NCBI RefSeq assembly: GCF_014205215.1
Contig: NZ_JACHNC010000001.1
Span: forward strand, 9,172,501 to 9,236,500
From: Actinoplanes lobatus
GTDB taxonomy: Bacteria; Actinomycetota; Actinomycetes; Mycobacteriales; Micromonosporaceae
Length of the DNA stretch: 64,000 nt
Direction of reading: 5' to 3'
Shown: piece by piece, positions 15,925-24,832 of the stretch
How positions within the stretch are numbered: position 1 is the stretch's first letter
How the letters are laid out: every line of letters begins with the position of its first letter
The notes under the pieces: model-generated
What the model was told of the DNA's origin: nothing
Databases searched by the model: none
Seen by the model: only the letters and a program-made list of their open reading frames with translations
Position numbers and translations under genes: made by a program

Positions 15925-16018
15925 TGCAGGGGGCGGGACTCGAACCCGCACTGTCACCGGGTGGTTCAGCTTCAGCCTCAGCTGTCAGCTTCGCGCCCGG
16001 AATTCGGGCGCACCCCGC
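15925..16018 (-). tRNA. Class II-sized tRNA-like sequence, probably degenerate
   Basis: On the minus strand, acceptor strands GCGGGGT and CCCCTGC pair at six of seven positions (one G-T). The T-arm GCGGG-TTCGAGT-CCCGC is perfect. The middle contains a CAGCT/AGCTG stem with an 8-base loop and an AGCTGA-rich stretch instead of a normal D-arm and anticodon arm. The 94-base length would fit a class II tRNA. CCA is not encoded. An anticodon cannot be assigned safely. Confidence 0.35.
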
Positions 16019-16045
16019 GCTCCCACGGGGGTCTGTGACGGGTCA

Positions 16046-16777
16046 TCACCCGAACAGGAAGTCGAAGACCGCGGCGCCGACCCGCTGGTCGACGGCCTCG
16101 GTGTTGTTGGCCTCCTCGCGCGCGAACTTCACCGCGGTCTGCAACGACAGCACCCGGTCGAGGATCTCGTTGACCCGCTTGGCCGGCAGCGCCCCGGAGA
16201 ACTTCACGGTGGTCCAGTAGCCGACGGTGACATCCTCGTAGTACACCTCGACCTGGGCCGGGTGCTTCTCGGTGGCCTCCGCCTTCACGTGGTTGCGCGG
16301 CACCTTCTTGGTGCGGTTGGTGCGCACCGGGTCGGTCCGCCAACTGTCGGTGGAGTCGTCGCGCACCCAGGACTCGGCGGCGTCGAGGACCGGCAGCTTC
16401 TTCACGAACGTGTGCAGGTCGACGAGCTGCTTCTCGAGGAACAGCAGGTAGGTCACCGGCACCTGGGCGGCGATCACACGGCCGTCGACGACCACGTCGG
16501 CGCGGGCCACACAGTTCGTCCAGTCCTTGGTGGCGGTGACGTCGAACAGCCGGGTCAGGGTGCGGGACACGTCACGGAGGATCTCCTCCGACTTGATCTG
16601 CACCCGCGTCGACTCGGCGGGCAGCTGCTCACCCTCCTCGTCCTTCGGCTGGTAGGTCCGGGAGATGCCGGCGAGCGGCGCCGTCTTCTGCACGGCGTGA
16701 TGCGCCTCGCTCAGGTCGGCGAACGCCTTGCTCTTGACGCCCTTCTCGACGGCGATGATCTGGTTCAGCTTCGGCAC
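16046..16777 (-). CDS. Conserved actinobacterial hypothetical protein
   Basis: A 243-residue soluble, charged protein starting MPKLNQIIAVEKGVKSKA. It has a mixed alpha/beta pattern with no signal peptide, membrane helix or recognisable catalytic motif. A segment KVPRNHVKAEATEKHPAQVEVY and the C-terminal helix EILDRVLSLQTAVKFAREEAN stand out. I believe related proteins are widespread in actinomycetes (DUF7873-like), but I cannot name a function. It lies between the tRNA-like cluster and the long repeat element, an arrangement reminiscent of mobile DNA; yet its codon use (G/C in third positions) matches its neighbours. Confidence 0.7.
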   Translation of the reverse strand: MPKLNQIIAVEKGVKSKAFADLSEAHHAVQKTAPLAGISRTYQPKDEEGEQLPAESTRVQIKSEEILRDVSRTLTRLFDVTATKDWTNCVARADVVVDGRVIAAQVPVTYLLFLEKQLVDLHTFVKKLPVLDAAESWVRDDSTDSWRTDPVRTNRTKKVPRNHVKAEATEKHPAQVEVYYEDVTVGYWTTVKFSGALPAKRVNEILDRVLSLQTAVKFAREEANNTEAVDQRVGAAVFDFLFG

Positions 16778-17040
16778 CGATGTCCCCTTTCAGCGGCCCG
16801 AACGCTAGCACCGACCCGCCAACCCCCAAACCCATTTCCGGTACGGGCCACGTGCGCCGCCGGGGGAAGGCAGCGACCTGACTGCCCACTCCGGCCTGTG
16901 CCGCCCGCGCCGGGCGCAGATCGGTTGGACACCCCCGCATGTCCCGCCGGTCGCTCGGGGTGGGTGGTTGCGGTTTGCGCTTCCCAGGCACCCGGGGTCG
17001 TGTTCCCGGCCGTCGCGCCGCTCCTGCGGTGGTTCTTCCC

Positions 17041-17220
17041 AGGCAACCTGGACGCTGCTCCCAGCCGTCACGCCGCTCCCTCTGGGCGGGTGGTTGCGGT
17101 AGTGATCGCCAGGCAACCTGGACGCCGCTCCCAGCCGTCACGCCGCTCCCTCTGGGCGGGTGGTTGCGGTAGTGATCGCCAGGCAACCTGGACGCCGCTC
17201 CCAGCCGTCACGCCGCTCAC
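17041..17220. repeat. Tandem 70-bp repeats in copy A, left flank
   Basis: Units 17041-17110 and 17111-17180 are nearly identical (one C/T difference seen), and a third, partial unit runs 17181-17220. Each contains a CAGGCAACCTGGACG segment, a CAGCCGTCACGCCGCTC segment and CTGGGCGGGTGGTTGCGGT. Shorter, diverged units precede them from about 16950. Confidence 0.9.
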
Positions 17221-17474
17221 GCCAGGCGGGTGGTGGCGCTTGATACCGGTCGCGCCACGGGAAACCCGCCGGAAGCCACTCACCGTGACCGTAATCTTGG
17301 GCGATGGTGGCTGTCGGGCCGATCTTGATTCCTGGTTGTTGTCCAGCGGTCAATCATCGTCCATGATCTATTTCCGCTGGGAGACCTTGGGTTATCGGAT
17401 ACATCCGGGAGTCTTCTCCTTGGCCGCCCACGGCCGAATCCGCAATCCCTCGTCCAGCGGACGCGTCACCCTTA

Positions 17475-17526
17475 GCGATCTTGGTCGATTTGTCACCGTC
17501 CTGGGTGGCCAATCGTTCAAGATCGC
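17475..17526. repeat. Core hairpin of copy A
   Basis: Two 23-base arms (starting GCGATCTTGG at 17475 and ending CAAGATCGC at 17526) flank a 6-base loop; about four positions mismatch. It corresponds exactly in position to the perfect 23-bp hairpin of copy B. Confidence 0.8.
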
Positions 17527-17773
17527 AGAGCGTCGGCACGTAAAGCGGGCGAAACGGTCATCTGTTCCCGGCGAAAGCCCCGATTCCACCTAGCGCGGCG
17601 GATGGCGGCCCCTGCCGATTCGCGCCCGACCAGGCGCTTGACGTCGAACCGTAAACACCCGAGGAGAAGACTCCCGGATGGCCACAATGCCGCAAGATCG
17701 CGCGTTCTGTGACGATCACCCAAGATCCACATTGACACCTGCGGACGACTCGCGCAGCCGACGGTGACCGGCC

Positions 17774-17940
17774 GAGCGGCGCAACGGCCGCAAGCAGGCA
17801 AGCCCGTGCCTGGCCGGCAAACCGTGACCACCCGCCCAGAGGGAGCGGCGCAACGGCCGCAAGCAGGCAAGCCCGTGCCTGGCCGGCAAACCGTGACCAC
17901 CCGCCCAGAGGGAGCGGCGTGACGGCCGGGAGCGGGCAAC
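17774..17940. repeat. Tandem 69-bp repeats in copy A, right flank
   Basis: Two units, 17774-17842 and 17843-17911, are essentially identical and a diverged third begins at 17912. They are the inverted counterpart of the left-flank units: reverse-complemented they share CTCTGGGCGGGTGGT, GCCAGGCA and the terminal CGCCGCTC. Confidence 0.9.
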
Positions 17941-18114
17941 CCGGGAGCCCGGGCGGCGTGACCGAAAGCAGAGGCGGCGGCATCTGAGGGAGTGGCAACC
18001 CGCCCGGGCACCGATCTGAGCCCGGCGGGCGCGGCACAGGCCGGAGTGGCAGGGGGCTCGCGCGGCGGGGCGGAACCGCCCTGAAAAAGACGGGACGGCG
18101 TCACGCGTACCGAA

Positions 18115-18876
18115 TCAAAGGATCTTTTGCCAGGGGACCCGGCACCAAGCCTCCCGGAGCACCGACGTCAGGGCGGGGGTGTCCGGGAAGAGAATGTCGT
18201 CGATGGCGGCGATCGGCTGGGCCGGGTGGCGGGAGTTGGTGGCGGCCGCGCCGGTCATGGCGGGCAGGTCGGCGGCGGTGAGCGCGCGCACGGCCTGGGG
18301 GACGTCGAGTTCGCGGCGCAGCAGCAGCATCGTCACGCCGGCCAGCATGGGCGCGTCGGGCCAGATCACGTGCTTGCCGTCGGAGAACACGAGGTTCCAG
18401 ACGGACCCCTCCCGGAGGAGGCCGTCGCGGCCGGTGAAGACGACGTCGTCGAAACCGGCCCGTTGCGCCTCGGCGGCGTGGTGGAACAGGCCGAGGGTGG
18501 CGCGGTGCTTGAGGTGGGGAAGTTCGCGTTCGTAGACGATGGTGCGGGCGCGCAGCGGCGGCGGTGGCGTGTCGGGGCCGGGTTCGAGGACCGAGACCAT
18601 GACCTCGTCGGCGGCGAGCATGGTGACACGGACCGTGGCGTCCGGCTCGCCGCGCAGCGCCTGAACGATCAGCGCACGGATCGTGTCGTCGCCGGCCGGT
18701 TCGGCGCCGGGGAACAGCTCGGCCGAGCCCTCCCGCAGCCGCCGCAGGTGCAGGTCGAGGCCGGCCACCGCGCCGTCGCGGACCTGCATGGTGGTGAAAT
18801 GCCCGAGGATTCGGGTGGCGGCACGGTGCAGCGCCTCGACGTCCGGCGCCGCACCGTTGATCTCCACATACGTCAC
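18115..18876 (-). CDS. Aminotransferase class IV family protein
   Basis: A 253-residue PLP-dependent class IV aminotransferase-like protein (branched-chain aminotransferase / aminodeoxychorismate lyase fold). Visible elements are YERELPHLKHRATLGLFHHAAEA, where the Lys is at the position of the Schiff-base lysine, then GFDDVVFTGRDGLLREGSVWNLVF, the E-x-x-x-x-N cofactor signature, and a TGAAATNS C-terminal loop. The start is GTG at 18876, overlapping the stop of the GNAT gene (GTGA); the longer open frame upstream is the shadow of that gene. Its substrate is not apparent; many such actinobacterial proteins are uncharacterised. Confidence 0.85.
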   Translation of the reverse strand: MTYVEINGAAPDVEALHRAATRILGHFTTMQVRDGAVAGLDLHLRRLREGSAELFPGAEPAGDDTIRALIVQALRGEPDATVRVTMLAADEVMVSVLEPGPDTPPPPLRARTIVYERELPHLKHRATLGLFHHAAEAQRAGFDDVVFTGRDGLLREGSVWNLVFSDGKHVIWPDAPMLAGVTMLLLRRELDVPQAVRALTAADLPAMTGAAATNSRHPAQPIAAIDDILFPDTPALTSVLREAWCRVPWQKIL

Positions 18877-19763
18877 CAGGTCATGTCTACCTGGTGTTCG
18901 AGGACGGCGTAACCGCCGCGGGCGAAGGCGGCCGCCATCGGCACGTTGCCGAGGTCGGTGGACGCCCGGATCCGGGGCACGTCCTGCCCGGCGAGCAGGC
19001 GGGTTCCCTCGGCCAGCAGGTCGTCGATGTGGCCGCGGCCGCGATGCTCCGGCACCACGCCGATGTACGCGAGGATCGGGTTGTACCCGTTGTGGGCCGG
19101 GATCACGAACCCGACCGGATCCCCGTCGGGGAGGGTCGCGACCCGCCACCACTCCGGTGGGCTCGGATAGCGCGACAACTCCTCGTGGTACTGCTGCGCG
19201 GCACATTCGCGGGGACTCATCCGGGCCAGTTCGGCCCGGCTGTGCGCGTCGAGCGTGCCGTCGAGCACCCGCTCCATGAGCCCGATCAGCTCGTCGGCGG
19301 CGTGCGGCTCCCGGAAGACGAGCCGGCCCGTGGTTGGCCGGACCGGGGTGCCCGGCTGCCATTGCAGGCGCAGCCGCTCGACGAACAGCCGGGCGCCGGA
19401 GCGTTCCAGGACGTGCAGCCAGTCGTGGCCGTGGTCGCGCCAGTCCGGTGGGACGAACCGAACGTACTCCGGGGCGTGGACGGTGGCCGCCTCGATCAGC
19501 CGGACGCCGTCGTCGAGGTGGCCGGGCGCCACGTCGAGGATGTCCATGAACATCGGCTTCTCGTCGCCGTGGCGGGACCACCAGGCGGCGCGGGCGGTGA
19601 CCCGGCCGTCGCGGACGGCCACCCACAGCCACTCGGGGCGGCGATGGCCGGTGCTCAGATCGCCGGGGATCTCCTCGTTCAGGACGTAGTCGAAGGAGTT
19701 GAAGAGGTCCAGCTCACCGGGGCCGGTGAGCGGACGGATTTCCAAGGTCAAAAATTTCTCCAT
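18873..19763 (-). CDS. GNAT-family N-acetyltransferase
   Basis: A 296-residue protein with two GNAT-like halves. The C-terminal half has the acetyl-CoA signature AYIGVVPEHRGRGHIDDLLAEGTRLL and the closing NVPMAAAFARGGYAVLEHQ. The N-terminal half is a degenerate acetyltransferase-like module (LEIRPLTGPGELDLFNSF onward). The chosen ATG at 19763 leaves 49 bp after the EamA transporter stop. A longer GTG-started reading would run into that gene. It is followed by the coupled class IV aminotransferase gene, suggesting joint action on an amine or amino acid. Confidence 0.85.
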   Translation of the reverse strand: MEKFLTLEIRPLTGPGELDLFNSFDYVLNEEIPGDLSTGHRRPEWLWVAVRDGRVTARAAWWSRHGDEKPMFMDILDVAPGHLDDGVRLIEAATVHAPEYVRFVPPDWRDHGHDWLHVLERSGARLFVERLRLQWQPGTPVRPTTGRLVFREPHAADELIGLMERVLDGTLDAHSRAELARMSPRECAAQQYHEELSRYPSPPEWWRVATLPDGDPVGFVIPAHNGYNPILAYIGVVPEHRGRGHIDDLLAEGTRLLAGQDVPRIRASTDLGNVPMAAAFARGGYAVLEHQVDMTW

Positions 19764-19812
19764 CCGATCCGGCGGCCAGTTGTAGCCGCCGCCCCGGCCG
19801 GTCCGCAACGCA

Positions 19813-20661
19813 TTAACGGGCGCCGGAGCGTTCCGCACCGATCCCGGCGGCGACCACCAAACCGATGCCGGCGACCGCCGTCCAGCCCGGAACCTGGTGC
19901 AGCAGAATCAGGCCGGCCAGTACGGCGATGGCCGGTTCCAGGCTCATCAGGGTGCCGAACGCGGCGGTGGTGAGCCGGCGCAGCGCCAGGAACTCCAGCA
20001 CGAACGGCACCACCGGCAGCAGCACGGCCAGGAACAGCCCGGCCACCAGGACGTCGACGGTGACCCGGCCGATCACCTGCGGGCCGGCGACCACGGTGGC
20101 GACCAGACCGGCGACCGGCATCGAGACGGCCAGGCCGCGCAGCCCGGCGCCCTCGTCGCCGACATGCTGGGTGAGCAGGATGTACGCGGCCCAGCACACC
20201 GCCGCGGCCAGCGCGAACGCCACCCCCACCGGGTCGGCGCCGCCATGCCACGGCTCGGTCAGCAGCAGCACCCCGGCCCCGGCGAGCAGCGGCCACATCG
20301 GACGCCGCCCGCGGACCACGGCCACCCCGAGCGGGCCCAGGAACTCCAGGGCGCTGGCGGTGCCCAGCGGCAGCCGGGCGACCGCCGCCATGAACAGCAT
20401 CGTCATCGTCCCGGTGACCACGCCGAGGGCGACCGCCGACCACAGGGCCCGCCGGCTCAGGTCGGTCAGGCGCGGCCGGACCAGCAGGAACAGCAGCACG
20501 CCGGCCCAGGCCAGACGGATCCACGCCGCGCCGGCCACGCCGAGGTCGTCGATGAGGCCCACCGAGACGGCCAGGCCCAGTTGCACGCACGTCATGGCGG
20601 TGACGGCGAGGGCCGCCCCGGTGCGGGTGTCGGTGCGCGGGCGTACGGCGGTGAGCGTCAT
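19813..20661 (-). CDS. EamA/DMT-superfamily transporter
   Basis: A 282-residue inner-membrane protein with about ten hydrophobic helices arranged as two EamA repeats (RhtA/YdcZ-like). The second repeat ends [22 protein letters not shown], a classic DMT motif. Such proteins usually export amino acids or other small metabolites. The ATG at 20661 is favoured because upstream sequence is promoter region shared with the divergent LysR gene (82 bp gap). That arrangement suggests the LysR protein controls this exporter and the downstream GNAT and aminotransferase genes. Confidence 0.88.
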   Translation of the reverse strand: MTLTAVRPRTDTRTGAALAVTAMTCVQLGLAVSVGLIDDLGVAGAAWIRLAWAGVLLFLLVRPRLTDLSRRALWSAVALGVVTGTMTMLFMAAVARLPLGTASALEFLGPLGVAVVRGRRPMWPLLAGAGVLLLTEPWHGGADPVGVAFALAAAVCWAAYILLTQHVGDEGAGLRGLAVSMPVAGLVATVVAGPQVIGRVTVDVLVAGLFLAVLLPVVPFVLEFLALRRLTTAAFGTLMSLEPAIAVLAGLILLHQVPGWTAVAGIGLVVAAGIGAERSGAR

Positions 20662-20743
20662 GCCGCCAGTAGATGCGATCCGAACGTTCGTGTCCACGTG
20701 ACGATGCTGGACATACTGTTCGCTGCTACTTAACAATCGGGGC

Positions 20744-21667
20744 ATGGACGTGCGCCGCCTGGAGACTCTGCTGATGCTGTCCCGGCTCGGGTCGATGCGT
20801 GCCGTCGCCGAGGAGACACACACCACCACGTCGACCGTGTCGCAGCAGATCGCGGCGCTGGCCCGGGAGGCCGGGACACCCCTGATCGAACCGGACGGGC
20901 GGCGGGTCCGGCTCACCCCGGCCGGGCGGCGGCTCGCCGAACACGCGGTCACCGTCCTGGCCGCGCTGGAGGCGGCCCGTCTCGACCTGGACCCGGCCGC
21001 GGAACCCGCCGGCACGCTGCGCGTCGCCGGTTTCGGCACGGCCATCCGCCGATCGCTGCTGCCCGTCGTGGCCCGGCTCGCCGACGATCACCCCCGGGTA
21101 CGCGTACGCATCCACGAACACGAGACCGACGAGGCCCTCGCCATGATCGCCGCCGACGACCTGGACCTGGCCCTCACCTACGACTTCAACCTGGCCCCCG
21201 CCGCCCCGGACCGGACCGTGGTGTCCCGCCCACTGTGGTCGGCGGAATGGGCCCTCGGCGTCCCGGCCACCGACCCGCCCGTGGACGCCGACGCGCCGGC
21301 GGTCCTGGCCCGCTACCGCGACCACGACTGGATCGTCAACTCCCGGGGCGTCGCCGACGAGCAGGTGGTCCGCACGATCGCGTCGATGGCCGGCTTCGAC
21401 CCGCTGATCACCCACCGTTCGGACAGCCTGGAACTGTTGCAGGACCTGGTGGTGGCGGGCCTCGGCGTGGGCCTGCTCCCGGTCGCCGGCCCGACCCGCC
21501 CCGGCGTGCGCCTGCTGCCACTGCGCGACCCGGCCCCGATCCTGCGCTGTTACGCGGTGGTCCGCACCGGCCGCACCGGCTGGCCCCCGCTGGCCCTGCT
21601 GCTCCGCCTGCTCGAATCGGGCATGAGCGATCGGGCCTCCTCCGCCTCGGGCACGCCCAGCTCCTGA
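20744..21667 (+). CDS. LysR-family transcriptional regulator
   Basis: A 307-residue LysR regulator. The N-terminal helix-turn-helix is [24 protein letters not shown] followed by [18 protein letters not shown]. The effector-binding domain (about 90-290) begins [20 protein letters not shown] and contains the DLALTYDF strand and the [11 protein letters not shown] turn. It is divergent from the EamA transporter operon. Its 3' end overlaps the 3' end of the opposing SARP gene by 118 bases, an unusually long convergent overlap in which both readings look real. Confidence 0.9.
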   Translation: MDVRRLETLLMLSRLGSMRAVAEETHTTTSTVSQQIAALAREAGTPLIEPDGRRVRLTPAGRRLAEHAVTVLAALEAARLDLDPAAEPAGTLRVAGFGTAIRRSLLPVVARLADDHPRVRVRIHEHETDEALAMIAADDLDLALTYDFNLAPAAPDRTVVSRPLWSAEWALGVPATDPPVDADAPAVLARYRDHDWIVNSRGVADEQVVRTIASMAGFDPLITHRSDSLELLQDLVVAGLGVGLLPVAGPTRPGVRLLPLRDPAPILRCYAVVRTGRTGWPPLALLLRLLESGMSDRASSASGTPSS

Positions 21668-24294
21668 TAGAGACGCACCGCCTCGTCGACGTGCGGCGCC
21701 GCCTCGCCGGCTCGCCCGAGGCCGAGCAGCGCCCGGGCCAGGCCGTGATGGGCGCGAGCCCGCTCCGGACGGTCGCCGGACTCCACAGCCCGCGTGTGCT
21801 CGTCGATCGCCCGCTCCGGGTCGCCGCACGCCAGCGCCGCCTCCCCGAGACCGTTGAACGCCGCCGCCTCGTCGGTGCGGTTGCCCATGGCCCGGTAGAC
21901 GCGGCCCGCCTCCCGATGTCGCTCCACCGCCTCGGCGGGGCGGCCCTGATGGCACAGCAGGGCGCCGATCTGGTTGAGCACCCGCGCCTCACCGAGCGGG
22001 TTGCCGTCGCGCCGGTGCAGGGCGAGGGCCAGATCCAGGTGGCGGCGGGCCTCCTCGTGGCGGCCCGGCCGGTCCAGGACCATGCCGAGGTCACCGAGGA
22101 CGAACCCCTCCCGGGCCCGGTCCCCGGCGATCCGGGCCAGGTCGAGGGCCTGTTTCAGCTGCCGCTCGGCGGTCGCGGTGTCGCGGCGGCGCCAGGCCAC
22201 GTCGCCGAGCGTGTGCAGGGCCATCGACCGGGGGAACGGGTCGTCCTCGGCGACGGCGAGCGCCTGCCCGGCGCAGTCGACGGCCTGCTCGTAGTCGCCG
22301 CGCCGCCAGTGGGTCCAGGCGAGGTCGGCGAGCGCGCGGCCGGACACGTCCGGGTCGCCGTTGGCGCGGCTGCGCTCCAGGGCGATGCCGTGCAGGGTGA
22401 CGGCGTCGTCGTGGTGGGCCTGCCGGTCCAGGTACGGTCGCAGCGCGTGCGCCAGGTGCCCGACACAGATGCGGGGCACGTGGGCGGCGGTGGCGACGAT
22501 GTTGCCGCGTTCGGCGTCCAGCCAGCGCAACGCCTCGGCGGGATCGCGGATCGGCTCGACCGGGGTCAGCTCGGGTGGCAGCCCGGGCCGGTCGCCGACG
22601 TTCGCCGGGAACATCTGGCGGACCGCCGACCGGGACCGGTGCAGGTAGTGCACGAGCAGCCGCATCACCGCCCCGTCCTCCTCCGGGAACGAGCGGGCGT
22701 GCTCGCGCAGCAGGTCGTGCATGGTGTAGCGGCCAGGCTCCCGCTGGATCAGCAGGTTCGCGTCGAGCAGGCTCTCCAGCAGGTCCTCCGCCTCGGGCAC
22801 CGGCAGCCCGGCGAGGGCGGCCGCGGCGTGCGGCTCGACGTCACGCACCGGGGCCGGCCCGAGCAGCCGGAACATGCGCTGCTCGGCCGGGTCGAGCTGC
22901 TCGTACGACACCGTGAAGGCGGCCGCCACGCTGCGCTCCGGGGTGGCCAGGTCGGCCAGCCGCAGGCGGCCCGCCAGATAGGACACGCTCCACCGTGGGC
23001 GGTGCTGGAGCCGGGCGGCGGCCAGCCGGATGGCCAGCGGCAGATGCCCGCACAGGCCGAGCACCTCGGCGACCGCCGCGGGCTCGGCGGCGGCCCGCTC
23101 CCCCACGATGCCGCCGAACAGGGCGAGCGCGTCGCCGGGCGGCAGCACCTCCATGGACAGGGCGCGGGCGCCGTCGACGTCGACCAGCCGGCGCCGGCTG
23201 GTGATCAGCAGCAGGCTCTCCGAACTGCCGGGCAGCAGCGGCCGGACGTGACCGCCGTCGGTCGCGTTGTCGAGCACCACCAGGACCCGGCGCGACGCCA
23301 GCTCGGCCCGCCACAGGGCGGCACGGCCGGCCTCGGTGGGCGGGATCTCGGTGACACCCAGCTGGCGCAGCAGGACCTCCAGCGCCGCCGACGCGGTGTG
23401 CCCGCTCATGTCGGCGAACAGCTGCCCGCCCGGGAAGCGGCCGGCCAGCCGGTGGGCGGCCCGGATCGCCAGGGTGGTCTTGCCGACCCCGGCCATCCCG
23501 TCGATGGTGACGATGCCGCCGCGCGGATCGGTGACGATCCGGTCCAGCTCGTCGTCACGGCCGGTGAAGTCGGGCACGTCGTACGGCAGGAAGCTGGACC
23601 GGGCCACGGCCAGGGCGCTCTGCTCCACGGCCAGGAAGCCGGCCCCCGGGTCGAGGCCCTGCTCCTCGGCCAGCCCCTCCCGGTACGCCCGGGCCGCGGC
23701 CAGCGCGTCGGCCTGCCGCCCGGACCGGTGCAGCGCCGTGACCAGCTGCCCGGCCAGCCGCTCCCGCAGCGGGTGCGCCGCCACGTGGGCGGCCAGCTCG
23801 TCCAGCACGGCGGCATGCCGCCCGGCGGTCAGCTCGGCCGCCATCAGCTGCTCGATCGCGGCGAGCCGCCGGTCGGCGAGCAGCGCGCGGGCGGCGACCG
23901 CGTAGTGCGCGTGCACGTCGGCGAGCGCCTCGCCCCGCCACAGGGCGAGCGCCTCCCGCAGCCGGCCCTCGGCCACCAGATCGCTGAACTCCCGCACGTC
24001 CAGGCTGCCCGGCCCGGGATCGGCCAGATAGCCGCCCGAGCGGGTCAACAGCACCTCGGTGCCACCCATCGCCCGGCGCAGCGCGGTGATCGCCGCGTGG
24101 ATCTGCGACCGTGCCGTCTCCGGCTGGTCGAGGCCCCACACCGCCTCGATGAGCCGCTCCATCGGGATCACCGTGCCGGCGTGCAGCAGCAGATAGGCCA
24201 GGACGGCACGGTGCCGTGGGGCGAGCCCGGGCAGCGGCTCGCCGCCGTCCATGACCAGCACAGGTCCCAGAAGTGCGAAGCGAAGGCCCCCCAC
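21550..24294 (-). CDS. SARP/AfsR-type regulator (BTAD, NB-ARC, TPR)
   Basis: A 914-residue regulator: an OmpR-like winged helix (residues 1-80, RFALLGPVLVMDGG ... RSQIHAAITALRRAMG), a BTAD helical domain (to about 240), an NB-ARC/AP-ATPase (Walker A GMAGVGKTT near 280; VLVVLDNA Walker B; GLCGHLPLAIRLAAA GxP), and a C-terminal TPR array (from about 600). GTG at 24294 is chosen because GGGAGG lies 7 bases upstream; the longer ATG reading overlaps that site. It is divergent from the AhpD-like/monooxygenase-like pair, its likely target. The C-terminus overlaps the LysR gene. Members act as ATP-dependent activators of secondary metabolism or nearby genes. Confidence 0.9.
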   Translation of the reverse strand: MGGLRFALLGPVLVMDGGEPLPGLAPRHRAVLAYLLLHAGTVIPMERLIEAVWGLDQPETARSQIHAAITALRRAMGGTEVLLTRSGGYLADPGPGSLDVREFSDLVAEGRLREALALWRGEALADVHAHYAVAARALLADRRLAAIEQLMAAELTAGRHAAVLDELAAHVAAHPLRERLAGQLVTALHRSGRQADALAAARAYREGLAEEQGLDPGAGFLAVEQSALAVARSSFLPYDVPDFTGRDDELDRIVTDPRGGIVTIDGMAGVGKTTLAIRAAHRLAGRFPGGQLFADMSGHTASAALEVLLRQLGVTEIPPTEAGRAALWRAELASRRVLVVLDNATDGGHVRPLLPGSSESLLLITSRRRLVDVDGARALSMEVLPPGDALALFGGIVGERAAAEPAAVAEVLGLCGHLPLAIRLAAARLQHRPRWSVSYLAGRLRLADLATPERSVAAAFTVSYEQLDPAEQRMFRLLGPAPVRDVEPHAAAALAGLPVPEAEDLLESLLDANLLIQREPGRYTMHDLLREHARSFPEEDGAVMRLLVHYLHRSRSAVRQMFPANVGDRPGLPPELTPVEPIRDPAEALRWLDAERGNIVATAAHVPRICVGHLAHALRPYLDRQAHHDDAVTLHGIALERSRANGDPDVSGRALADLAWTHWRRGDYEQAVDCAGQALAVAEDDPFPRSMALHTLGDVAWRRRDTATAERQLKQALDLARIAGDRAREGFVLGDLGMVLDRPGRHEEARRHLDLALALHRRDGNPLGEARVLNQIGALLCHQGRPAEAVERHREAGRVYRAMGNRTDEAAAFNGLGEAALACGDPERAIDEHTRAVESGDRPERARAHHGLARALLGLGRAGEAAPHVDEAVRLYQELGVPEAEEARSLMPDSSRRSSRASGGQPVRPVRTTA

Positions 24295-24391
24295 GATGTG
24301 CCTCCCATCGTCGATGCATCGCGAATCTATCAACGGGGTCCGACAACCTCTGTCTCACCAGAACGAAGCAGAACGAACGAGGAGGAACCCC

Positions 24392-24832
24392 ATGCAGCGC
24401 ATGAAGAACCCGGCCGTGCTCGTCCCCGCCGCGATGCAGCCGATCCAGAACCTGATGGCGGCCACCCGCACCCAGGGTGTGCCGGAGGAACTGCTGGACC
24501 TGGTGCACCTGCGGGTCAGCCAGATCAACGGCTGCGGTTTCTGCGTCGACGCCGGCGTGAAGAGCCTGACCAAGGCCGGCGAGACCGGCGAACGGATCGG
24601 CGTGGTCGCGGCGTGGCGGGAGACCCCGTACTACTCGGAGCCGGAACGCGCCGCGCTGGCGCTGGCCGAGGCGGTCACCGACCGGCCGGCCGCCGTGCCG
24701 GACGACGTGTGGGACGCGGCCGCCGCCCACTTCAGCGAGCCGCAGCTGGCCGCGATCCTGCTGACGATCGCCACGACGAACCTGTTCAACCGGCTCAACG
24801 CCCCGATCCGCCAGCAGGCCGGATCATGGTGA
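24392..24832 (+). CDS. Carboxymuconolactone decarboxylase / AhpD-like protein
   Basis: A 146-residue all-helical protein of the CMD/AhpD family. The redox motif appears as NGCGFCVDAG (CxxC, residues about 49-52), with a downstream VAAWRETPYYSEPERAALALAEAVT helix and a C-terminal NRLNAP segment. AhpD-like proteins act as alkylhydroperoxidases or thiol oxidoreductases. The ATG at 24392 follows a strong GGAGGAA site at 24380. It is coupled to the next gene (7-base overlap) and divergent from the SARP regulator. Confidence 0.9.
   Translation: MQRMKNPAVLVPAAMQPIQNLMAATRTQGVPEELLDLVHLRVSQINGCGFCVDAGVKSLTKAGETGERIGVVAAWRETPYYSEPERAALALAEAVTDRPAAVPDDVWDAAAAHFSEPQLAAILLTIATTNLFNRLNAPIRQQAGSW

Larger units (their letters stand above)
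16838..18114 (+). repeat. Long non-coding palindromic element, copy A
   Basis: A gene-free stretch of about 1.28 kb built symmetrically. Its two ends are imperfect inverted repeats (CCGGTACG... on the left, ...CGTACCG on the right, each followed inward by a copy of a cGCGCCnGGCGcAGATCGGT box). Inside these come about 70-bp repeats pointing inward on both sides, and a lower-GC core with a hairpin at 17475-17526. The core and flanks align over most of their length with copy B (43240-44445) read in the opposite orientation, including long identical runs such as CTTGGGTTATCGGATAC and GGCCGAATCCGCAATCCCTC. No transposase or other convincing gene is inside. The right end directly abuts the stop codon of the gene at 18115. 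Confidence 0.85.

Noticed and set aside
17041..17220. CRISPR array
   Set aside because: The 70-bp units are head to tail without unique spacers, and no cas gene is present; they belong to the dispersed element.
16838..18114. Insertion sequence or transposon with its own transposase
   Set aside because: No open frame in either copy resembles a transposase, and the internal 70-bp repeat flanks are not an IS feature.
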